A stretch of DNA of 15,216 nt from Diplocarpon mali. Taxonomy: Eukaryota; Ascomycota; Leotiomycetes; Helotiales; Drepanopezizaceae. Made by a program: the position numbers and the translations under genes. The stretch spans positions 1 through 15,216 of the forward strand of contig JAENRP010000614.1 in assembly GCA_024741835.1 (NCBI GenBank), read 5' to 3'. Below are positions 1 through 7,194 of the stretch, one piece after another. The first letter of the stretch is position 1, and the number at the start of each line of letters is the position of its first letter. The notes beneath the pieces were generated by a model. That model ran no database searches. It was not told the origin of the DNA and saw only the letters and a program-made list of their open reading frames with translations.

Positions 1-716
1 AAGCAAGGTTGTATTTCTCAGGAGTGGTTGTACCACAAAAAGTAATTATATACATGGTGGGTTCATGCCTGAGGCATCTGCTGACTACTCCACGCTAGTA
101 GTCCACATCTTTTCTCACCAGAGCCAGAGTGGAGACTCTACCTCGGCTCCAAGGTCGCAAAGGGAGAAGATAGAAGAAGAAGAAGACGAAGAAGAAACAT
201 GCAGCAGAACAGCGGGAAAGGATTGCCGGCCATGAATGAAGAAATCGTATTTGTAAGTATATGAAAAAAGAATACCCTGTTTCCGACCCTCCCTCCCAGA
301 CATGAACTGCCAAGAATCGCGCCATCAGGATCTTCCGGTGATGTCCTTGTCTGGGATGGAACAGTCCGAGTCCCAATGACCGACTGGCCTGCATTCTCAT
401 ATAAACGTACTAAAATAATTAGCACTATCTGCTGATGTACACAGACTGAAGTAACATTCGGTCTCGGGTCTGAAATACCAAGAAGTCGCTCCTTTCAGGA
501 TCTTCCGGTTATATCCTTATATGGGTTAGACTCGGATGAAAGCGTACAGATCTAATCCTTGTGAGGGACAATCGACCAGGGCGTCCGAGCTCCCAACCAA
601 CAAACCACCAAGCGAGCCAGTCTCTACTTCGACTCCAAGAGGTTGTCGAAGCAAAGGAAAGCCAAGGTTCTGCAAGCTCCATCCTTTCGAGAAGCTGTTA
701 AGATGTGCTCGGCACG
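1..716. other. Intergenic region upstream of the peptide transporter
   Basis: I see no supportable gene here. Open frames on the minus strand (95-425) read through a GAA/TTC-rich stretch (about 165-197) and give serine/phenylalanine runs rather than protein-like sequence. A 75-codon + strand frame (536-763) shows no recognisable domain and runs into the transporter promoter. The stretch does hold a diverged direct repeat of about 50 bp (copies near 311-360 and 479-531), reported separately. Confidence 0.5.
311..531. repeat. Diverged direct repeat, two copies of about 50 bp
   Basis: Copy 1 (about 311-360) and copy 2 (about 479-531) both begin CCAAGAA and share the 15-mer TCAGGATCTTCCGGT exactly (325-339 and 496-510). 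They then match at most positions through TCCTT and TGGG. In the 36 bases starting at TCAGG there are seven mismatches, three of them G in copy 1 against A in copy 2. The copies lie in the same orientation 171 bp apart. This could be a small tandem duplication or remnants of a dispersed repeat. Confidence 0.6.
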
Positions 717-817
717 CGATAACAGGGTCTTGGATCTATTCTTATCGGCTCTTGGAGCATTGACTTTGAGCCGATAACTCCACTTGCGTCTGACAGCCGT
801 GTGATTTTACATGATAA
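717..817. promoter_or_regulatory. Cluster of four GATA-factor sites, two in an inverted repeat
   Basis: Four matches to the fungal GATA-factor consensus HGATAR lie in 101 bp just upstream of the transporter start at 885: CGATAA at 717-722, TTATCG (the same site on the other strand) at 742-747, CGATAA at 772-777 and TGATAA at 812-817. The second and third form the ends of a perfect 10-bp inverted repeat (TTATCGGCTC at 742-751, GAGCCGATAA at 768-777). AreA/NIT2-type GATA activators bind such sites in genes for use of secondary nitrogen sources, and di/tripeptide uptake fits. Binding itself is inferred. Confidence 0.5.
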
Positions 818-884
818 GGTGGAGGGATTGCTCAGTGCTTCAGCTCTTCAGGGAGGCAGACAATCGACACGGCAATCGTCCACC

Positions 885-3027
885 ATGACCGCTGCAACCT
901 TCCCCGAGGAGATCGAGCTCACCAAGGCCTACGAGCCTGTAGCTATGGAGCCAGCAAAGGCGAGTTCGGAGGTTGCTGTTGCTGTTGCCGCTGCTGGGCA
1001 AGAGGACTTCGAAATCCCGACCGAGCACGATTTGGAAACCCTCCGCCGAGTGTCTGGCAAGATCCCTTGGGCAGCATACACCATTGCCTTTGTCGAACTC
1101 TGCGAGCGGTTTTCGTACTATGGAACCACGGCAGTTTGTATGTTGACATTGTCAAGACCCCGCCTCGCTTCCGACACTTCCTAGACTCTAACGTCAGCAG
1201 TCGTCAACTTCCTCCAGCAGCCTCTACCCGAAGGGTCCAACACTGGCGCTGGGCATTCGGGCCAGTCTGGTGCTCTCGGGATGGGTCAGCGCGCCTCCAC
1301 TGGCTTGACGACGTTGTGAGTATCTTGGTTCTTGTCCCGCGCCTGGTACTTCCACTGAAATACGATCCCCCAGCAACCAGTTCTGGGCCTATGTTATGCC
1401 TCTGCTCGGTGCTTATATGGCCGATCAGTATTGGGGACGCTTCAAGACTATCCAGGTCGCTTGCGCCGTCGCCTTGGTCGGTCACCTTGTCCTGATCCTG
1501 TCTGCCATCCCCCCAATCATCATCCACCCTAATGCATCCATTGCCTGTTTCACGATCGGTCTCATTATCATGGGAGTCGGTGTTGGAGGTTTCAAAGCCA
1601 ACATTTCGCCAATGATTGCAGAACAATGCAAGTCGACCCTAGACTCCCTTGAGTAGAAGGTCGCTGACTTCCGAAAAGGTACCGAGACGGTCATGCGCGT
1701 GAAGAGGACGCCCACGGGTCAACGAGTCATCATGGACCCTGCCGTCACCGTCTCTCGGGTCTTCCTATACTTCTACATGATGATCAACGTTGGATCTTTG
1801 ACCGGATCTATCGGCATGGTCTATGCCGAGAAATACGTCGGCTTCTGGCTTTCATACACCCTCCCAACGCTCATGTTATGCAAGTCGAGTCCTTCCCCAT
1901 GATGTGAGCTCGGTCATGCTGACTGGACAGTAACTTGTCCGATCGTTATCATGGTTTGCAAACCGAAATATGTCTTGACACCACCCACCGGATCCACACT
2001 CGCGAAGGCTACAAAGTTGTGGCGTCTTGCAATGAAGGGCAGGTGGTCGTGGAATCCAGCACGATTGTGAGGTGTTCCCTCTCCATGAGCGGGGCGGGGT
2101 CGGGGCTAACGCCATACAGCCACGCAAATGTCAAAGCCGAAGATTTCTGGGAGAATGTCATGCCGTCTCGTCTCGGAGCCAGTAAGCCCGTGTGGATGAC
2201 ATTCGACGATGTTTGGGTGCAAGAAGTTCGCAGAGGATTGATTGCGTGCAGGGTCTTCCTCTGGTATCCTCTTTACTGTGAGCATAACTCCGCTGTTTTG
2301 GAATGCCGCTAACAAATAAGGGCTCGCATACGGCCAAATGACCAACAACTTGACATCTCAAGCCGCCACGATGAAGCTCGGCGGCGTCCCCAACGACATC
2401 GTGTCCAACTTCAACCCGCTTTTCATTGTTATTCTCATCCCGCTGATGGATCATGTGATCTATCCCGCCTTCCGTAAAGCCGGCATCAACTTCTCTCCGA
2501 TCAAGCGTATCACGTGCGGTTTCTTTCTCGCCTCGATGGCTATGATCTCCGCCTGCGTCGTCCAATCATACATCTACAAGAAAACGCCCTGCGGTGACAA
2601 CAATGCAAGCAACTGCACGATTCCATTTGGAGATCCAGATGGCGAGAAATGGACCTCGGATATCTCCGTATGGGTGCAGATTCTCCCCTACGGCCTGATT
2701 GGATTCTCCGAAATCCTGGCCTCCGTTACCTCTCTCGAGTACGCTTTCACCAAAGCCCCAGTCAACATGCGGTCGACCATCACAGCCGTCGCGCTCTTCA
2801 TGAACGCCATCTCCTCTGCCCTGGCCCAAGCACTCACTGCTCTCGCCGAAGATCCCCTGCTGGTCTGGAATTACGGCGTTGTGGCTGTGGTGGCATTCAT
2901 TGGTGGCATTCTGTTCTTCTTCGATAACAAAGAGATCGATGCTCAGGACGACGAGCTGAACATGCTGCCCGAGTCACATTTCAAGACCAATGGTGCGGAT
3001 CCGGAGCTTGGAGAAAAGGCGATATGA
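885..3027 (+). CDS. PTR2: Proton-coupled oligopeptide transporter, POT/PTR2 family
   Basis: Integral plasma-membrane carrier that imports di- and tripeptides with protons. Proposed exons are 885-1137, 1201-1315, 1374-1627, 1679-1879, 1931-2066, 2120-2277 and 2321-3027, giving 1824 nt and 607 aa, the usual size for fungal PTR2. The start ATG at 885 sits in a strong context (CCACCATGACC). Family marks in order: a hydrophilic N-terminus (1-60), ELCERFSYYG (residues 71-80, the ExxER motif), QQPLPEG, GAYMADQYWGRFKTI (135-149), GGFKANISP (about 194-202), INVGSL and EKYVGFWLSYTLP, PKYVLTPPTGS, YPLYWLAYGQMTNN, and E503...LEYAFTKAPVNMRS (511-524) in the C-terminal half, with several hydrophobic segments and a charged tail. 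Four introns are GT-AG, with acceptors chosen by frame and family pattern. The introns at 1628 and 1880 start with GC. Without them stops break the frame at 1654 and again soon after 1879. Could instead be a pseudogene if the GC introns are not spliced. Confidence 0.9.
1628..1678 (+). other. Proposed GC-AG intron 3 of the peptide transporter
   Basis: Starts GCAAGTCGA, has a branch-site match CTGAC at 1664-1668 and ends AAAAG. It is 51 bp long and holds an in-frame TAG at 1654. Removing it joins IAEQ to TETVMRVK through a TGT codon and keeps the frame into GQRVIMDPAV, as family members read. No GT donor nearby gives an in-frame join. Confidence 0.75.
1880..1930 (+). other. Proposed GC-AG intron 4 of the peptide transporter
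   Basis: Starts GCAAGTCGA, the same nine bases as intron 3, has a CTGAC branch-site match at 1919-1923 and ends GGACAG. It is also 51 bp. Removing it joins LPTLML to LTCPIVIMVCKPKYV, a continuous membrane helix followed by the conserved cytosolic loop. Without removal a stop follows within a few codons. Confidence 0.75.
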
Positions 3028-3291
3028 AAATAGGATCGCTGGATGAAATATAGCTTGTAATCACGAATATGTAATTACTGAGGGTGGACGGATAATTTTA
3101 CAAGGGGAAGCACGTTGAAAGCAGAGCTTGGATCTCCAGAAAATCAATGGCAGATATCAGAAGTTGCGAAGTATACACATTAAATTCAAGTTAATCCCAT
3201 GTGAAGTACCTACAAAGTCTTTTCCACGTGGTATAGTATATACCCATGACGAGAATTAAACTGACACATGAGCCAAACTCACAGTCACAAT
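3028..3291. other. 3' flank of the peptide transporter
   Basis: AT-rich stretch with no gene. It holds a palindromic CCACGTGG at 3224-3231 (an E-box-type site), which lies between genes and could belong to an unannotated promoter or be chance. Confidence 0.4.
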
Positions 3292-3465
3292 CTAGGCATT
3301 TTGGTGTTGAGAGAACCCTGCCGCTCGGAAACGATCCCTTTCCTCTTTTTGACTTTCAGTTTCTTCTACCAAAAGAGGCCGCTGCTCCTGGCCTCTCGAC
3401 TCCTCAAAATCAAACGCAAGTGCGTTCTTACTAGTCTTACCAGCTGAGCCCCCTAAATTACACAT
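3292..3465 (-). CDS. Possible small charged protein, 57 aa, function unknown
   Basis: An ATG-to-TAG frame on the minus strand, start at 3465, stop at 3292-3294. I do not recognise it. The translation looks more protein-like than the other short frames here: it begins MCNLGGSAGKTSKNALAFDF, continues with an acidic stretch (EES... and LLVEETESQKEERDRF) and ends GFSQHQNA. There is no signal peptide or membrane segment. The acidic/basic pattern in the middle could form a helix. It could also be the last exon of a longer gene, since TTTAG just before GGGGCTCAG (about 3454) would serve as an intron acceptor, but I found no convincing upstream exon. It stands alone between convergent genes and may be a chance frame. 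Confidence 0.35.
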   Translation of the reverse strand: MCNLGGSAGKTSKNALAFDFEESRGQEQRPLLVEETESQKEERDRFRAAGFSQHQNA

Positions 3466-4689
3466 CTAGAGTGTTTGATAGCTTGTCGAGGGTTCTAGGT
3501 TCTATGCTACACCAACAGGATAAATTCGGAAGAGGGTGACACCAACTCATGTGAGCACCCAGGTACCCCCAAGCACCCTGCTGCTGTAGACCTGTTGCTG
3601 GGAACGGGTCCGCGGGTACAAACATGTCTCTGTCCTCCCCAACTCCCTCCCTCTTCCGTCATTCTCTGTCCCCTTGTTTTTAAGAAGAGAAAAAGATTGG
3701 ATATGTGGAGTAGGAATCACGATGATAGCTCCGTAAGCGCTTTCAGTACGGGCACTATTTAACGCACTTCGATGCCTGAACATAAGTATTTTGCAAACGA
3801 CTTAATATGCTGGTGGTCGTTGGACTCGAGGCGAGTTCTACTAATGTTGACTTTCGCTTAGCCTCTGATCCAACGTGTACGTATCGAGAAGTGGACTATC
3901 ACGTCGGAAGAGCGGCGTTGAGACCGCGTCAACACTTCTCGAGCAGGGCTCCTACGTCTGCTGTCTGGACCATCCATATGCACAGGTGAAACCAATCGAT
4001 TTGAAGGTCGTAGAATGTAATAGTTGGTCTTTCATCTACCCACTGGCTCTCGGCGATATAATTAGGCCCTGCTCTGAAAATGGTGACGAAAGTATTGAAT
4101 TCAATATTTGCGGCATCGAGTATGTTCGAGAGTTTGTGTGGTACTGCTACTTGGACTGGCTCCGAGGTAGCGGGATGTTGTGATGCTAAGTGATGGGTGC
4201 GGATCTGTGGTACACTTTGTCTGGTCTTATGTGCAGGTATGAGGCACGGATTTAAAATAAGGGTTTTAGCGATCTAGAATCCTTAGACTGGCAGCCAGGT
4301 GGATCTTATTTTCTGTAATGATCTCGTGGGGGGAAAACAATTTGCGCCCGCAGCTGCCAGTGGTCTCCCAGTCCCGTGCTCGGCTCGTAATATGATCTCA
4401 TCGCCGAGGATGCAGAAAAGGCTCGCATCGCCATACGGTTATTTGGAGCAAGCTACTGAAAGCTGTGAGCTGATAAGAGAAGATGCAAAGCGGAAGAGAC
4501 ACAGGAATATGTCCACTACTGATTGAGGAATGCAAGATCACGGAGGATCCCGGTCGACATGGGCTTTCACTGATCCGGAAACTAGCAATACATGTTCCAA
4601 AAGGTAGCGACCAGCATTCTACCGTAGTTCGTAAAGTATCCACCAACGCCTCGCTAAATCGGAACTGTAATCGGTGCATATATCGCCAT
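3466..4689. other. Intergenic spacer with little recognisable content
   Basis: About 1.2 kb between the possible small ORF and the 3' end of RPC31. Short open frames exist on both strands (for example 3547-3783 on the minus strand and 4299-4526 on the plus strand), but none has a domain, splice structure or composition that I can support. The only protein-like trace is the short-chain-dehydrogenase-like fragment at about 3886-3975, listed separately. Confidence 0.5.
3875..4183 (+). pseudogene. Possible remnant of a short-chain dehydrogenase N-terminus
   Basis: The frame at 3875-4183 contains GVETASTLLEQGSYVCCLDH (about 3914-3973), which resembles the stretch after the glycine-rich loop of an NAD(P)-binding Rossmann fold in short-chain dehydrogenases (G-x-E/A-TA-x-x-LLEQGAYV-x-x-LD). 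Just upstream, in another frame, EKWTIT (3886-3903) resembles the first beta strand that precedes TGG. The glycine-rich loop itself is not readable and a frameshift would be needed to join the two pieces. The rest of the frame shows no SDR active-site YxxxK. Weak evidence; it could be coincidence. Confidence 0.22.
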
Positions 4690-5511
4690 TCAAAAGTCAT
4701 CACCACCACCTACATCATCATCGTCGTCGGCTCCATCCCCATCGTCAAAGTACTGCTCGGCGTTATAGTCACCTCCGTCTTCGTCGTCAAACTCCGAATC
4801 AATGGCCTCTTCCTCCTCCTCGGCATCTTCGTCGTCATCTGCTCCTTCGGTGGCATTGGCGATTTTATCGAGCATGCGTTGTGTCTTCTCGCTAGGATCC
4901 CTGGAATTAAGACCTGCTTTCTTTTGGGCAATGCGTTCGAGGTGCTTCTTCACTTCGTCGCCTTCGTTTCCCTCCAGAGTTTGCCAGAGCTCCTTGGGGA
5001 AGAGAGACTTGTCTGCGAAGCATTAGCGATGCTGGGACCATACTCAGGTGAAGACGATAGATTACCAAAAGGACGATCAGAGAGCTTAGGAAGAGCATTC
5101 TTCCGTGGGGCATATCTCATAGACCACGTCTCTACACCCGTGAACGGATCCATATCAGCCTTTGCATTTCCACCATATTGAGCATTAACCTGCTCCTCGC
5201 TAAAAGTCTTGACTTTGGCGCTCGGATCGCGCCTGGTTGCTTGGGTATAGAGAGGGCCACGGTGAACTTTATTTTGGAGTTCTCGGAGAAGGATGATCTG
5301 GCGGGTTTCCCGTTCAGTGAGGGGAGCTGGTTTGCGTAGATTGGGGTGAGGCTGTTCGCCCAATTAGCAAGTTGTGACGGCTGGTGGAGAGGTATACTGG
5401 AAAGAGTTCAGAAGGCTTAATTTCAAGCTTGATAGTAGGATCATGCTGCCATGTTGCGCCCTTCAATTGACCTGGTGCCCCTCCCCCTCGACCTCGCCCT
5501 CGCCCTGCCAT
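4690..5511 (-). CDS. RPC31: DNA-directed RNA polymerase III subunit Rpc31 (RPC7 family)
   Basis: Nuclear subunit of RNA polymerase III, part of the Rpc82/34/31 subcomplex that helps initiation at tRNA and 5S rRNA genes. Exons on the minus strand are 5511-5398, 5351-5066 and 5012-4690 (114+286+323 nt, 240 aa, close to the yeast protein). Introns are 46 and 53 bp with GTATAC and GTAATC donors and GCTAAT branch sites. Marks in order: MAGRGRGRGGG at the N-terminus; IKPSELFPPHPNLRKPAPLT (about residues 31-50); a conserved block RGPLYT; a central DPFTGVETWSMRY region; DKSLFPKELWQTLEGNEGDE; and a long acidic tail ending DDDDDVGGGDDF, typical of this subunit. The start was chosen at MAGRG because the upstream codons in the same frame are not conserved-looking. 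It is transcribed away from the HSM3-like gene, with 306 bp between the two starts. Confidence 0.88.
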
Positions 5512-5817
5512 ACTTTGGAACAGCGGGCTCGGCAGTATGTGTGAAGATTGGTTCTCTGCTGAGTTGTGTTTGTGCTGCACCACTTGATAAATCAAAGAGG
5601 CTCCGACGGTATTGTCGTCGTCCTGGTTGGTAATTCATGCATCAGAAAAACAATCAGCCTTGTCAGTGTCTAGGCAATGTGGGGTACGCTAACAGGAGCT
5701 TGGGCCTACCGCAGCTAGGTGCGAGGCTACCCCATGTGTAGGCTCACTCTATCGATGCGATCAAAAGCGACCGCAACCATTATCTGTCACACAGAGGAAG
5801 GCATCCGCACATTCAGC
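5512..5817. promoter_or_regulatory. Shared divergent promoter region between RPC31 and the HSM3-like gene
   Basis: The 306 bp between the two proposed ATGs must carry both promoters. I see no clear TATA box or recognised factor site. An in-frame ATG for the downstream gene at 5734 or 5755 would shorten this region to as little as about 220 bp. Confidence 0.45.
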
Positions 5818-6923
5818 ATGGATAATACTCTGATCACAGGGCTTGAGGAGCTCGAATCGCATCTTCGCTTTGTAGTGGAAGATCCCGCAACTCCCCTTGA
5901 TGCGAAGCTCTTTGACGAAGTTGAACTCCAGTTGAATGGTAGGTACGCCTTTCTCCTTCCTGGCAATCATGTCTAATTTTCTTGTTCACAGAAAGCAATA
6001 TACCGTCCCTGATCCCACGAATCCTCCCATATCTTACAAAGATCCTGTTGACGTACGAGCAAGACCCTGCCATCCTCGCCAGTCTTTCCATCAAGCTCAT
6101 AAAGCCAATAAAATTTACTCAAGCACTCACTTTGGCCTCTGAAGATGCTCTCATACGAGCATTGCGATCTCCAGCTCCTTCTGTCAATATCCTGGCCATA
6201 TCGATCCTCGAAAAGGCGACCAAAAGCCCTGGTGATACGGCTATCCTGTCGATCATGAAGGGTATGGTGGAGAACTTTCTACGAACATGGCTCAGTACTC
6301 CAGACGTGGGAGTTGGAGAGAAAGCAACCAATGTTTTGGGAGATCTACTGGACACTGATTGCGACAGGAGATCGTCCGCGGGCCTAACTACGAAGATGAA
6401 TGGCCTACAAATCAGATCGGTGCCAGGACAGGGACTGCTCTGGAGGCGAATATTTCAGGATCGGGCGGTATACGATGTCATTTTTTCGCTCTGTAGCTCT
6501 ACGGGGCAGCTGGACGCCAGACAGAAGTCATTAGCGCAAGGCAGATTACTACGACTTCTTCCGAGACTAGCGGCCCTTGATTTCAAGACCGTTACCAGCA
6601 GCCAGTTCCCTGATATCGAAAAAAAGTATGGTATTGGTCAATTAGGGATTCTATATTTTGCTACAGTCGACATGGTCAATAAAGAAGAGGATCCACTGAT
6701 GCATATCATATCAATGGAAACTTTTGCAGAGCTATTGGAAAGAATGAGCAAGACCGAGTTGACGACGCCTACACTTGATTATCTGGCAGTTCTGGTTAAG
6801 AAGGTTACGACGTCCGATCCTCCAATGTATAAACATCTCGAGGCGATTGCAATGTCTCCAGAGGTAGCCGAGACTTCCCCTGAACTGGTGGATTTGTTGG
6901 TAAAGCTAAATGAGTATCCCTGA
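5818..6923 (+). CDS. HSM3: HSM3/S5b-like 26S proteasome assembly chaperone
   Basis: Family members are HEAT-like helical-repeat proteins that bind the ATPase Rpt1 during assembly of the proteasome base; the yeast gene was first named for a mismatch-repair phenotype. Exons are 5818-5938 and 5992-6923 (intron 53 bp, GTAGGT donor, CTAAT branch, ACAG acceptor), giving 350 aa. The protein is almost wholly alpha-helical: LEELESHLRFVVEDP near the start, PSLIPRILPYLTKILLTYEQ, PSVNILAISILEKATKSP, TDCDRRSSAG followed by GQGLLWRRIFQDRAVYDVIF, KSLAQGRLLRLLPRLAALDF, and a C-terminus SPELVDLLVKLNEYP. The start was placed at MDNTLITGLEELESHL; in-frame ATGs at 5734 and 5755 would add up to 28 residues of less helical sequence. 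350 aa is short for this family, as I recall it. A GTAAAG donor at 6900 could lead to another ending, but no join I tried gave a longer frame. Confidence 0.62.
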
Positions 6924-6960
6924 TTAATGAATTAGTGAGATCGTTACAATCTAAACAGAC

Positions 6961-7050
6961 ATGCAGCCAACAACGCCTCCGAATAATGCATTCGACGAGC
7001 TAGTGGAAAATCTCCAAAATCTCCAAAATCTCCAAAACCTCAAAAACTGA
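6961..7050 (+). repeat. 9-bp tandem repeat inside a short ORF upstream of MET1
   Basis: The unit AAAATCTCC is repeated three times from 7007 to 7033, with a fourth degenerate copy after it. The unit is a multiple of three, and it lies in a 29-codon frame from ATG 6961 to TGA 7048-7050 whose translation ends in Asn-Leu-Gln repeats (ENLQNLQNLQNLKN). This frame lies in the 271-bp spacer between the HSM3-like stop and the MET1 start, so it may be an upstream ORF of MET1, part of the HSM3-like 3' UTR, or a chance frame. Confidence 0.45.
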
Positions 7051-7055
7051 TCACT

Positions 7056-7063
7056 TTACGTAA
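7056..7063. promoter_or_regulatory. Palindromic bZIP-type site TTACGTAA upstream of MET1
   Basis: TTACGTAA lies 132 bp before the MET1 start codon. It is a perfect palindrome of the kind bound by fungal bZIP factors (Yap/Atf type). I see no CACGTG (Cbf1-type) site in this promoter. An 8-bp match can arise by chance. Confidence 0.3.
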
Positions 7064-7194
7064 TCACTACTAGTCGAAGTGGGCACTACCACCACTTTCA
7101 CAGAATCGGTGTTTAACACAACAATCCCCTCGTCGCCTACGATTTCAAATAAGACCTTGCATCACCTCCGAAATCGAAATTTAATCAATCGAAA

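Noticed and set aside
95..425. Three overlapping minus-strand frames of 62-101 codons.
   Set aside because: They depend on a GAA/TTC-rich tract that yields serine and phenylalanine runs, and show no domain or splice structure.
1204..1626. A 140-codon minus-strand frame.
   Set aside because: It is antisense to transporter exons 2-3, which match the POT family.
3436..3455. Minus-strand GGGGGCTCAGCTGGTAAGAC resembles a tRNA D-arm region.
   Set aside because: The following sequence has no 7-base anticodon loop with a proper stem, no T-arm GTTCGA motif and no matching acceptor end. It is instead covered by the possible 57-aa ORF.
4483..5181. A 232-codon + strand open frame.
   Set aside because: It is the antisense of RPC31 exons 2-3 and reads through the complement of the acidic tail. 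RPC31 on the other strand has clear family blocks and splice sites.
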